From Rheum nobile (lineage: Eukaryota; Streptophyta; Magnoliopsida; Caryophyllales; Polygonaceae): DNA of 64,000 nucleotides. The notes below the pieces were generated by a model, which saw nothing but the letters and a program-made list of their open reading frames with translations, did not search any database and was not told where the DNA came from. Both the position numbers and the translations under genes were made by a program. Positions 11,596 through 22,509 of this stretch are shown one piece after another. Numbering within the stretch: the first letter of the stretch is position 1; the number at the start of each line of letters is the position of its first letter. The stretch covers positions 1,798,001 to 1,862,000 of the forward strand of contig WOAB01000689.1 of NCBI GenBank assembly GCA_027886185.1. Direction: 5' to 3'.

Positions 11596-13640
11596 TTTTT
11601 ATTTTTTTTTATTAGGTAAAAATTAGACTGGAAATCACAGAAGAGCCGGTTTCTCAATCTATAGTATCCTTACGGATCAGAATTACAAATTCTAGACTAT
11701 CTCTAAAATCTTCCAAGGAACTATGCTGGACCTTCTTCGCGATGAAATCGGCCACGACGTTTGTTTATCGGAAGACGTGATAAATCTGCACTGAAGAAAA
11801 CAGTTGTAAAATACACAGGATATCAGAAATTAACATTTCAATATCCCATGGACAGTGCCAGATTTGATTAAGAACATTCACAATGGTAAGGTTGTCGCAT
11901 TCAAGTTGAATGTTGGTAATGCCTAAATCATAGGCCTTTATCAGGGCATTTCTTACTGTCAAAGAGGAAGATTGGTTTACCCGTATTGTTCCCCAAAGAG
12001 GAAGATTGGTTTACCCATATTGTTCCCCAAAGAGGAAGATTATTAAAATCATAGGCCTTTATCAGGGCATTTCTTTACCGGGGTTGAGATGCCACATTTA
12101 TCCTCAAAGAGGAAGATTGGTTTACCCGTATTGTTCCTGAAAATATAACCAAAACTAGATTCACCATTGGTTTTGGTGGATCCATTTGTGTTGATTTTAA
12201 TAATATTATCCGGTGGTTTTTTCCATTTCTTTGTTGGTCATCTAACAATGTTCGTTCTATGAGTTTTTTGTTTGTCTTCTGCTAAACAATCAGGGTTCCA
12301 GCTCTTCGTCTTATTCTAGTTCTCAATTTGTTTCTTAATGTAAATTGGTACATCCTTTATGGAGTCGGCATCATCGTTTGTTCTTCCAAAGCTTTGTTGA
12401 TTTCTATAAAACCAAATGCCCCACCAAGAGACTATTAATTCTATGAATTGTGATCTATCAGTTTTTGTCGAATTTCTTCAATGATTTCATTGGTTTTTTT
12501 TGTTTCCTATGTTTAGGGATCTGATGATGCCATAGGTATCATAATTCATTTTTTCGATTGTTTTTATAGTATGGTTACATTAGAAAAGAAGATGATTCAA
12601 ATCCTCCAAATGAGCATTGCAACGTATATAACCCGAGGGGGTTGCTATACCTTTTTCTGCTAATCTAGCTTTTGTTGGGAGTCCGTTTTTCATTATTTTC
12701 CAGACAAAGTTTTTAACTTTGAGATATGTGTCCATTTCCCAGATCCATGAAGAATCATAGGCAATATAGTTCTTGTTTTTGTTAATTATTTCCATAGCAG
12801 AATTTATAGAAAACCAACAATTTTTGCTAGTTTTCTAGTATATTCTATCATGGATCTCATTTAAGGATATTGGGATCGAGGTTATTTTTTTTGCTAGATC
12901 ATATAGTAAACATTGTTCTAGTAAATCCTTATTCCAGGTTTTATTTGGCAACATAAATTCAGCTACCATGACATTCTTATTCAGGATTGATTGTGTGTTT
13001 ATGGTATTACATAAAGGGGTGTTCAAAACCCAGTTATCCGTCCAGAATTTGATTGTTTTGTCATTACCAACTTGTCAAATTAGTCCAGATTTGAACTCAG
13101 CTAGCCATGAGTTCAATCATTTTGGACCATTGCCAAGAGCATTTCCCTTTTTTCTCGTAATGAAATATATGGTTTGTTTTCAAGTATTTTTCAGTAACAA
13201 CTCTAACCCAATAGTTATTCTGTTCTGCTAGGATTTTCCATATTAATTTGAATTGTAGGGCTTTATTCATGTCTTTAGCTTTTCTCAATCCAAGACCTCC
13301 TTAATGAGTTGGTTTACATATTTTTTCCCGGCCTATAAGAGATTTATAGGAGCTGTCTTTGTTCCAAAAAAAGGATCTATTTAACTTGTCAAGTTCATTG
13401 TGTGTGTGTGTGTAGGTAACATAAAACTTTGCATAAGATAGTTTGGTCTTGATGCCAGATTGATTTTTATTAGTGTTGTTCTTCCTGCTTGGGAAATAGA
13501 GTTTGCTTTCCATTTAGATAATTGATGTTGGGTGCTAACTAAGAGGTCAACAAAGGTATTCGAGTTAACTCTACCATTAATGATAGGACAACCAAGATAT
13601 TTTTCGAGAGATATCATATTTGTGATTGTGAGAGTACCTT
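11596..13640 (-). mobile_element. Decayed LINE with RNase H domain, minus strand
   Basis: Broken minus-strand coding pieces occur in the order expected of a plant L1 ORF2 end. The reverse transcriptase thumb region is at 13617-13097 (YLGCPIINGRVNSNTF, SISQAGRTTLIK, LNRSFFWNKDSS, then GGLGLRKAKDMNKAL). A zf-RVT segment is at 12795-12580 (WIWEMDTYLKVKNFVWKIMK, GLPTKARLAEKGI). An RVT_3-type RNase H fragment is at 11962-11765 (ALIKAYDLGITNIQLECDN). The reading frame is interrupted by many stops and frameshifts. A T-rich tract at 11596-11611 marks the poly(A) tail. The element is 5'-truncated near 13640. It contains an internal tandem duplication (see 11926-12135). Confidence 0.75.
11926..12135. 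repeat. Nested tandem duplication inside the LINE RNase H region
   Basis: AAAGAGGAAGATTGGTTTAC followed by CCGTATTGTTCC occurs at about 11967, 11995 and 12107, with a partial copy at 12030. The phrase AAATCATAGGCCTTTATCAG occurs at 11926 and 12047. The pattern indicates at least two rounds of local duplication after the LINE inserted. Confidence 0.75.
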
Positions 13641-13946
13641 ATAATGCTAATTTCGTTTGGTTGATAACCTTTTTTGTAACTAATACGGAGTAACATGATC
13701 ATTTAAAAGAAATAATTAACACGGAGTAACATATAAAAGAGATATTCTGATTTAATAGTTTATTGAAATTATTTATTTTGTAAGTTATCTTTCTAAATTT
13801 TAAATTTTATTTATTGACACTATATGCCATCAGTCTAATAACACTCTCAAAGTACATAATAATACATTAAAGTGTTATCAATCGATCAACGGTCAGTCAA
13901 CAATGACACTTTAAAAATATCATCAGCTAAAATAACATCAAGAGTC

Positions 13947-14489
13947 AAGAGCTGTTAAAAAATGACCGAACCCGTTTTACCGACCTGAGCGACCCACTTT
14001 TGGACCCGACCCGATTTGACCGAAATTTTTGGTAAGCCGAATTTACCGAAGACCGAACCTAACCAACCCGACCCGATTAACAAATAGATGTGGAGTATTA
14101 TAAAATATAGCATAAAATATATATGATAAATGACATATAAATAATGATAATATGCTCAATTATCCTAAAAAAAAGTACATTGTTGTACTCAACCCGAACC
14201 CGAAATAACTATAAATAATGGTAATATGCTCAATTAAGTATAATAATATTATTATTATTTTAATTCATTTCAACTTATTTTGACATATTTAAAATAGTTT
14301 TTTAACTATTTAATTATATTTAAATAGTGAACAAAATATTTAAAAAATGACGTTTTTGACCCGTTGGTCAACCCGAACCGCCTGCTGACCTGTAATGACC
14401 CGACCTGACTTGATCTGTTAACCAAAATGACCGACCCGTTCTCAACCCGAACCCGAAATAACCGAACCGAACCCGGCTTGACAGGTCCC
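13947..14489. mobile_element. hAT-like non-autonomous element rich in ACCCGA motifs
   Basis: The ends AGAGCTGTTAAAAAATGACC at the left, and GGGACCTGTCAAGCCGGG when the right end is read on the minus strand, resemble the GAGCTGTCAA-type ends of a common plant hAT MITE group. The inner parts are packed with direct and inverted ACCCGAACC/GACCCGA motifs. A GAGTCA hexamer lies at both edges, but a full 8-bp duplication is not clear. No coding capacity is present. Confidence 0.45.
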
Positions 14490-14777
14490 GAGTCATTGAC
14501 TTAATATATTTATTTTAAAAGCTATTATTTTAATTTCACCATAAAATATCATTTAGCAAAATCACTTAATATAGGGAAAGACTCTTACATAAGAGTTAAA
14601 CTCTTAGAATAAAAACAATTAATCTTAGATATTTCATAATGTATCGAATCGATCAGCTCATCCGTTTCTTTCAATATTTCAATGAAAAATTAATTTTTTA
14701 TTTTTTCTTGATTTCTTTATTTTCATATTATAGCAATTTGGAAAAGTATATCTAGTGGCAGAAATTAATCTCTATTA

Positions 14778-15036
14778 CTCCCTCCGTCCCATAATATAGT
14801 GCCTGATTCTGTTTTTGATACTATTCACAGTTGAAGAGAATTTTCAAGATTTCTTCCAATATATAAGAAAAAACATAGTCATGTGAGATCTTATAGGTTT
14901 CGTCTCAACGAGTACTTTGATAATATCAAAAAAAAATATTTTTTATTAATATGTAATTAAAGATATTAACGATATAAAACCCGTCTCGGCAAATGTGCCC
15001 AGTCAAACTAGGCACTATATTATGGGACAGAGGGAG
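14778..15036. mobile_element. Stowaway MITE, family A, 259 bp
   Basis: Terminal inverted repeats CTCCCTCCGTCCCATAATAT are flanked by TA on each side (14776-14777 and 15037-15038). The interior shares the phrase TTCTTCCAATATATAAGAAA with the elements at 32739-32997 (reverse orientation) and 57098-57344, so the three belong to one family. Confidence 0.88.
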
Positions 15037-15145
15037 TATTATATTACAGTACGTGAACCGTACAAGAATAGGTGACGTTCGAAGGTGTCTCAAAATTGCT
15101 GGCCACCATGTAACGACTATTAGTTACTTCTGAAAATTATACTTA

Positions 15146-15352
15146 TGGAAATATAAGGAAGTGTAAGGGTACTTTCGTAATTCTGTATTTTCCTTTCTGT
15201 TACTAAAAGACTTTGCTTGTATTTTGTTAGACTTGATTTTGACAGATTAACGAAATTGGTTTTCTGGTTCTCTTCTCTAGAGCTTGTGAGATTCTTTTTG
15301 TGTTCATCAATGGAGTTTTCTTTCGTTTCTCTCTTGTTTCTGTGATTTTACA
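15146..15352 (+). repeat. 5' LTR of the Copia element
   Basis: It starts TGGAAATATAAGG and ends GATTTTACA. It is identical in length to the 3' LTR and differs from it by six transitions. Confidence 0.93.
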
Positions 15353-15364
15353 TGGTATCAGAGC
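15353..15364 (+). other. Copia primer-binding site (initiator tRNA-Met)
   Basis: TGGTATCAGAGC lies directly after the 5' LTR. It is complementary to the 3' end of plant initiator methionine tRNA, the usual primer for Copia reverse transcription. Confidence 0.92.
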
Positions 15365-15429
15365 ATGATTTTGTTCCTGGATAAAATACCTAGCTTCTTC
15401 TCTTCGTTTCTGTTTCTACCATAGCTCAA

Positions 15430-16638
15430 ATGGAGAACGAAGGAAATCAGGCGACGAATGCTTACTCCGATCCACTTTTCTTGTCGAATTCGGATTATCC
15501 TGGTGCTCAATTAGTTTCAACCTTGTTTGATGGTACAAATTATCTCAGTTGGAGTCACGCTGTGAGGATGGCACTTGGTGCAAAATTCAAGATAGGGTTC
15601 ATTGATGGAACCTGCAAGAAACCTGAAATTGAAGGCGATAATCTTGCGCGTTGGATTAGGACAGACTATATGGTTCGATGTTGGATTTCAAACTCCATGA
15701 TCGCGAGTATATCCAGTGGATTCAGGTATGTTACTTCCGGAAGAGAACTTTGGGATGAATTGTGTGAGAGATATGCACAATCAAATTCTCCATTAGTTTT
15801 CCAGTTGAGGAGAAATTTATCAAATCTAAAGCAAGATAATCTTTCAGTGACTGATTACTATGGAAAGCTGAAATTGTTATGGGATGAAATTCGCAGCTTA
15901 GATCCATTACCTGTGTGTGAATGTGAAGCAAGGAAATCTTGTGTCTGTGATTTGTCTAAAAAGTTGTTATTAGCAGATTCTAAGAACAAAATGATTGATT
16001 TTTTTATGGGACTGAATGATGGATTTGAGAATATAAGGAGTCAGATTCTTGGAATGGATCCATTGCCTACTGTGAACAAAGCATTTTATTTGGTTCAGCA
16101 AATAGAAAGACAAAGGTTAGTTACAACCTCATCTCAGGTGCCTCAAAATCTTGAGGCAAGTGCTCTGGCTGCTGGACGACAACAAGGGAGATTGTCCAAG
16201 GAAGAGTATAAGAAGATGAAAATGCAAAGATTTTGTGAGTTTTGCAAGCAGAAAGGACACCTTATGGAAGCATGTTTTAAACTGCATGGGTTTCCTGATT
16301 GGTATAAAGGAGCTAAGAATGGTTCTGATAATCAAGGGCAAAGGTCTAGGGCCAATGTTGCTATACAACAAGATAACCCTTTGGAGTTTGATGAGACTGC
16401 TCAGGACAAAGGAGCTGCAAATGTTTCCACTGAGAGACATGAGCAAATTGATAGTGCATTGATATCCATTATTTGTCAGGAAGTATTGTATGTCATGAAA
16501 GGGAAAGAAGTGGTCTCTTATAGTAGGGCAAATTTTGCAGGTAAAGTTCTGAATCCTACTGTCTTGCATGCTAGAATTGGTCATCTTGATAGTTATTGGA
16601 TAATTGACACAGGTGCTACAGATCATGTGTTGCAATGA
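15430..16638 (+). pseudogene. Copia gag and start of protease
   Basis: The gag protein forms the retrotransposon particle and packages its RNA. The frame starts MENEGNQATNAYSDPLFL, 78 bp after the LTR. It contains the Copia gag core (GTNYLSWSHAVRMAL near residue 37, then the UBN2-type region) and a CCHC zinc knuckle (CEFCKQKGHLMEACF near residue 273). It then enters the aspartic protease at WIIDTGATDHV near residue 390. Immediately after that active-site motif a one-base insertion shifts the frame and ends the ORF. Coding resumes in another frame at about 16625. In an active element gag and pol would be one polyprotein. It is defective here. Confidence 0.88.
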
Positions 16639-18668
16639 TTCTTTATTTGCTGTCTTAAGGGATATTAGTAAGACAGTTTTGGTTGGTCTGCCTGATGGAT
16701 CATTAGTAAAAGTAAGTAAAGTTGGAGATGTCATTTTGGCTAAAGGCATTATACTTAGGGATCTACTGTACATACCTGAGTTTAAACATAATCTATTGTC
16801 AGTTCAGAGGCTTATTGATCAAGAAGGTTTAGTTGCTATATTCTCTTCTAAAGGGTGCATTTTCCATGACCCTTTAACTAAGGTCATCAAAGCTGAGGGG
16901 GACATGATTTCAGACCTATACAAGATCTCAATTGATGTTGCTGGTGCAGGATGTTCTTCTATAACTCAAAGTGTTATGAATACTAGTTTTGCTTGTAATA
17001 AGTCAGCTACTGTGCCTGTGTTACAGTTTTCTAATCCTGTTGAATTGTCAACGTTGCATATGAGACTTGGGCATGTTTCTCTGTCTAAACTCAAACACTT
17101 GTCTGTTGATGGTGTTAGTTCCTTGAATGAATTGCATTGTGAAACTTGTATTCTGGCTAAGCATCATAAATTACCTTATGATAGAAGTCATAGTATTGCT
17201 GTTGCACCTTTTGATTTGGTGCATGTGGATTTATGGGGACCTTATAAGAGTCCATGCCTTGGTGGTGCAAGGTATTTTCTCACTTTGGTTGATGATCACA
17301 ACAGGGTCACTTGGACCTTTCTCTTAAGCAGTAAAGAATTAGTTTGCAGGACTTTGATTGATTTCATTGCTCATGTGAGAACTCAATTAATTTGAGGCAG
17401 TTGTCAGAGTTATCAGAAGTGATAATGGGACTGAAATTGTGCAGCATCAGTGTCAACAATATTTTGCTAAAATGGGAATTGTGCATCAAAGATCTGTCCC
17501 AGAGAATCCACAACAGAATGGATGAGTAGAAAGAAAGCATAAGCATTTAATTGAGACTGCAAGAACTCTCAGACTATATGCTAAGCTGCCTATTAAATTC
17601 TGGGGAGATTGTGTATTGGCTGCTACACATCTCATCAACAAAATGCCTAGCTCAGTCTTGAATTGGAAGACACCATTTGAGGTTTTAATGAAAATAAATC
17701 CATCTTATGACAACTTAAGAGTCATTGGGTGCTTGTGTTATGCATTGCACAAACCTGGTGACAAATTTGCTTCCAAAGCACGAAAATGTGTTTTTATTGG
17801 ATATCCATATGCACAGAAAGCTTATAAGCTTTACGATTTACAAACACATCAAGTGTTTGTTAGCAGAGATGTTGTGTTCAAAGAGAATATTCTGCCTTTT
17901 GATTCATCTTCATTGATTCATACAGACACACTTACTGCAGATGTATTAGCACATGTTTCTCCTTCTTTACCCTTGGTTAACCCTGCATTTGATGAAGTTG
18001 GGATTGGTCCTTCTCCTTCTACTTCTACCTCAGTACCAAGTTCTAGTTCTTCTCAATCACCAATTCCTGTTTTAGTACAAGATTCAGTATCTTCACAGTT
18101 TGTTTATCCAGGTTTCTCTATTCACAGTGTAGAAGAGTTTCCTCCTTTGACAAGGACAGTACCAATGCTTCGACAGCCTATACGAGTTAGAGGGCCTCCT
18201 AGTCATCTTCAGAATTTTATTTGTCCAACTATCAGATCTAATGATTCCAGGTCACAATCTTTTCTTGCCTCTTAGTATGCATTATCATCTTATACTAATG
18301 AATATAGAGCATCACTTGCTAATGTGATGTCTCATTATGAGCCTGTTTCTTATCATCAAGCTGCCAAAGATCCTTTGTGGGTAAAGGCTATGCAGACAGA
18401 GTTGGCTGCTCTAGAACTTAACTACACATGGGATTTGGTTTCTTTGCCTGCCGATTATAGGCTGCAAGTGGGTATATAAAATTAAATTTCGGCCTGATGG
18501 TTCTATAGAAAGGTATAAAGCTAGATTGGTAGCTAAATGGTATAATCGGGTGGAAGGAAAAGACTATAAGCATACATTCTCTCCTGTGGCTAAATTTGCT
18601 TCAGTGAGAATTTTTCTGGCTCTTGCAACTACACATAGTTGGCCAGTGCATCAATTAGACATTAATAA
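16604..18668 (+). pseudogene. Copia pol, first part: protease end, integrase, start of reverse transcriptase
   Basis: This segment follows gag after a frameshift. It shows the rest of the protease region, the GAG-pre-integrase zinc domain (HMRLGHVSLSKLKHL, then CETCILAKHHK) and the integrase core (FDLVHVDLWGPYKSP with the first Asp). A second frameshift lies near 17390, after which VRVIRSDNGTEI supplies the second Asp and NPQQNG the region of the catalytic Glu. An in-frame TGA follows NPQQNG at about 17522, a likely CGA-to-TGA transition. The integrase C-terminal region runs to about 18275, where a TAG occurs. The reverse transcriptase starts near 18465 (KWVYKIKFRPDGS) and is cut at 18668 by the Gypsy element after HQLDINN. 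It is not functional. Confidence 0.85.
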
Positions 18669-21600
18669 TGTAACACCCCCAAATATATATCCTTGAAAGG
18701 TATTACCGCCAGTGACCCCGGATTCCACATCCGAAGCCACTCAGGCTTGACTAGTTTATATAAATCATAAAACAACAATTATAATACAAAATATAATAAC
18801 TTTAAAGCAAACACTTTGGAATTTCATCAATGATTCAAAATACATAATTAAATAGATTACAGCGAAAGTCTTGAAAGTAAAAAGCATAAAGGTCTTGATC
18901 GAAATCGATCACCCGCCAAAGAATCTCAACCTGGTAAAACTCTTTGAAATCTCAATTGCCTTCGTCGTCGTTTCTAGCCTTCATCGGAACTGCAGTTTAT
19001 TTGATGTGCCGTATGAGACGGATGACACCAGCCAACCATGCAAGGGAATATAATCGGTTGGTTAGTCTAATGAAAGACTATGCAAGAGAAAAACAGATAG
19101 GTTCTAAGTAGTCGTGATAACATCCATTTCATACATGTTTAGGGCATGCATTTAGGCATAAATTAGGTCGTTTGCATATGCATATTTCTCGTATTTAGTT
19201 TGTTTTGTAATATTATTGGATTTCGATGTCTACACAAGTTTCTATGGCATTTCAGGTATTTTACCGAGTTTAGCGGATTCATGGACTTGGTCGCGGGATT
19301 TAAATGGCTGAAGCTGCAGCTCATATTAAATGAAGAAGATGAAGCCCACATAATCAAACCAGCCCACGTACAAATAGAATCCCACATGGAGAAGCTGGAG
19401 AGAGCTCGGCCCAGCCCGTGAAGAAGCCCTCGTGTGTTGAAGCTGAAAAGGAGAAATGGAGGGATGATGTCACGAGGTCATCACCATGACGTCAGCGCGA
19501 GAAGATTTGCTGGTGAAGGGCCGTGAAGTCGAGATAGGCCGAGGACGCACAAGCGGAATAATTTCTCCCAATAGTCTTGTTATTATTTTATTATTTTTCT
19601 TACGATATTTGGAGAATTAGGTTAAAGACTCTTTTTGGTTAACCAGTAAAAAAAGGAGTTCGTTCGTTCATTCTAGAGTTTTGGAGTTTTTGCTACAAAC
19701 CTATGAAGAACTAAGTTCCCTTGGCTTAGTCAGATGCTGAAGCTTTCGTTTGGATTTAGTTGTGAGATTCTCGTTCTTAATCTATTGCATGGTTTTTATC
19801 TCTTCTCTTGCTTGAGTTGCCTATGATTGATATTGATAATCTCTATTTGGACGCAACTAGGGTTTGTCGTTATTGATCTATTGCTAGATCTAGATTGTTA
19901 CTGGTTGAGCATATCTATTTCAGAGTAGCAACTGCATCGTACTAGTATCTGGTTGTGCTAGTCTTATGCAGAAGAGAATTGATTTGTATTCTAGGATAAA
20001 AGCTGATTGTTTTATGCTAGAATTGTATCCAACTATATTCCTATCCGTAAGGCTGCTGTTAAACTGAACCTTGATAATTTCAGGGTTGTTTAATTAGTTA
20101 GTGCTAATAGTATCTGGTTGTGCTATTAGTTATATCTGAAAAGGAATTGGAATTTCCATTGCATGAGATTTTGAATGATTATCTATGATCAACTTGTCAT
20201 ACGAATAGTGGATGTTGTTTGACTAAGTGATTTTCCCCATCACTGATTTCATCATATTTTACTTTGTTTACTTTTGCATGCTTAGGTTACTAAAACTCAC
20301 AAAACCCCCTTTTGGTTACTTTGGTTTGACATACAAATTGCATATTAAGATAGAATTCGCCTCCCTGTGGATTCGACCTGTACTTACCTAGGACTACGGT
20401 TTAAGGTTTATTTGGATATTTTGCATAGCAGTTTTTACACGACTAGAAACCTGTTATCGTCGTATTAGGTTAGACTCATCGTTTCTCGAATAAAAGTCGA
20501 TGACGATAGTCAACCACCATACTCCTACGTAAATATATGAAAAGGCATGATCAAGAGAAAAGACTCTGAAAGATTGAGTCTAAGAAAACATATGAAGAGA
20601 AGACTCCAACGAATTGAGTCTTATCGGAAAGTATGACAAATGTCTGGAACATTATAATTACACACAAGCGTTTAAAACGACTTGATGTTTCGGTTCACGA
20701 CCAACCTTACCGCGTAATGCGAATTCAGATTGGAAAGAGAACTTTACTCTGATCAAAGTCTAGACGAGTTTTCCTAGTTGCACTATTTCCTAGCTGCACT
20801 ACTCGCCAAAGGGTATATTAATTATGTGCACCACGACACTTATTTTGTTTAATTCCAAAACGAACATTCACGTTACAAGCTTTTAAGATCTCATCACAAG
20901 AGATATCGGATCTCCATACCAGAGATGTCACGGGGAATAAATCCCAGATGGCTGCACCAACTGTGTGCACGTACCCTGAGTAAGGGTATGGTCATGAGCG
21001 GAAAAGTACTAGAGGAATAATCCTCATAGCACCAGTTATAAAGAAACCACTAAACCTCGCAAGGTACATAGTGTTCCTACGAATACTCGTGCTAACTAAA
21101 CAGTTCAACACAGTAATAATTCACATCAAAGCCACTGGGGCCAAACACAGATAAAATAGCGTTGTTCTAGCAATATACAACCTATCGTAATATCCATATT
21201 TAATCATATATATATATAATAGCGTTGTTTCTAGCAATATATACAACCTATTATAATATCTCTTTTTAAATCACATACAGTTATCAAAACTGTTTCCAGA
21301 CGAAAACAACAATTCATCCCAAATTAATTAACAATTAAACAATTGATAATCAATATAAATATGGAATGATAAGCAAGAGCGAACCACCACTTGCCTTAGA
21401 TTTAGACGAAGCTCAACTAAGCTCGAGATGACGGATTTCCGGGTCCGAAACGAGGAAGAACCTGGATTATGGTTTCCTATGGAACAACCCATAACGAAAC
21501 CCTAAGTTAGATTCGACAATAAATAATACGAATCTAAAGAAAAACGATTGAAATCGAAGGAGCAAAAGTCCCAAACGAGATCACAAAGCCCAAGCCACCA

Positions 21601-22403
21601 CCACACTCGCTCAGGCCCACCGCGGGTGCGGTGGCCTTGACCGCGGGTGCGGCGAGGCTACAGAGGCGAGACGCCGACAGCGAAAACTCACCGGGGAAGA
21701 CGATGGGGCTCGACTTGGGTTGGTTTCGACTTCCAAACTCCTTGTGTCACTAACCACCACCTTGAGGGCACCTCCTCCTCCTATGGCAACTCCGGCGACG
21801 ACCTTGAAGAACTTCGGCGATGCTTGCAACTCCGACGACAATGGCAGTGAAAGAAAGAGAGATTTGAGGGAGAGAGAGAGAATGGAATGGCCTCCTCCTC
21901 TTAGCCTCCTCCTTTTATAGGCCATCAAGGATCCAGAAGGAGTCCAGTTGGCCCCCTCTCCCACCGCCTCACCGGAGACAAGATCGGCAAGCTGCTCAGA
22001 CGAGTTCGGCGGAGCAGAGAAGCCATCATCACGGCGCGGGTGCGGTGGGTCTCACCGCGGGGTGCGGTGGTAACCAGTTCTTGACCGTGGGGCGCGGTGG
22101 GTATGGCTGCGGGTGCGGTCAAGGCCAATTTTGTGCCTTTTGCCCATTTTTGACCGGGAAACCCATTTTTGACCGAGAAGAATCTTGGATATGGGGTTTA
22201 ATCCCGGGTTAAATATATTCGTACCCTAACAAATATTCTAAACCCCCAAAAATACGTCGAATGTATTTTATTCTACTCAGAGAATTATTACGGAGATCAA
22301 GTATTTCACAGAAAGTCCAAACTTTTCTGAAAATAATTTGACTACAATACGAGTGTTTGGAAATCTTACCAAAGAACTCTTTACTAAAATGAGGGGTATT
22401 ACA
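18669..22403 (-). repeat. 3' LTR of the Gypsy element, carrying a solo-LTR insertion
   Basis: This LTR is 3735 bp, against 2400 bp for its sister at 28245-30644. The excess is explained by the insertion at 19116-20458. Elsewhere the two copies align closely (about eight differences in the first 230 bases by eye). Its inner part (21600-22130) is GC-rich and full of GGTGCGGTGG/ACCGCGGGTG motifs. Short frames there are not genes. Confidence 0.92.
19116..20458. mobile_element. Solo LTR (about 1.34 kb) inserted in the Gypsy LTR
   Basis: A perfect 5-bp target duplication GTCGT (19111-19115 and 20459-20463) flanks a segment with terminal inverted heptamers GATAACA / TGTTATC. The sister Gypsy LTR has the empty site, with a single GTCGT near 28690. 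No internal coding region is present, so a solo LTR is the simplest reading. The phrase CTCCCTGTGGATTCGACCTG near its right end resembles LTR ends of Athila/Tat-type Gypsy elements (from memory, inference). The ends do not show the usual TG...CA exactly, so another class with 5-bp duplications is not excluded. Confidence 0.8.
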
Positions 22404-22416
22404 TCACCTCCCCCTT
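22404..22416 (-). other. Polypurine tract of the Gypsy element
   Basis: On the minus strand AAGGGGGAGGTGA directly precedes the 3' LTR. Its position and purine content fit the plus-strand primer of the retrotransposon. Confidence 0.8.
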
Positions 22417-22509
22417 ACAAAAAGTTTCGACCCCGAAACTTGGCCGAATAACCCAAAGAAAAGCGAGGCGTTACAACACTACCCTCTTAAAAAGGTTTCG
22501 ACCCCGAAA

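Noticed and set aside
15353..15364. A tRNA-like TGGTATCAGAGC sequence (also 28228-28240)
   Set aside because: It is a retrotransposon primer-binding site next to an LTR. No cloverleaf surrounds it, and I found no tRNA or rRNA gene in the window.
21611..22128. Several overlapping frames in the Gypsy LTR (also 29824-30369)
   Set aside because: They are duplicated in both LTRs, are GC-repeat driven and have no homology. They are part of the LTR, not genes.
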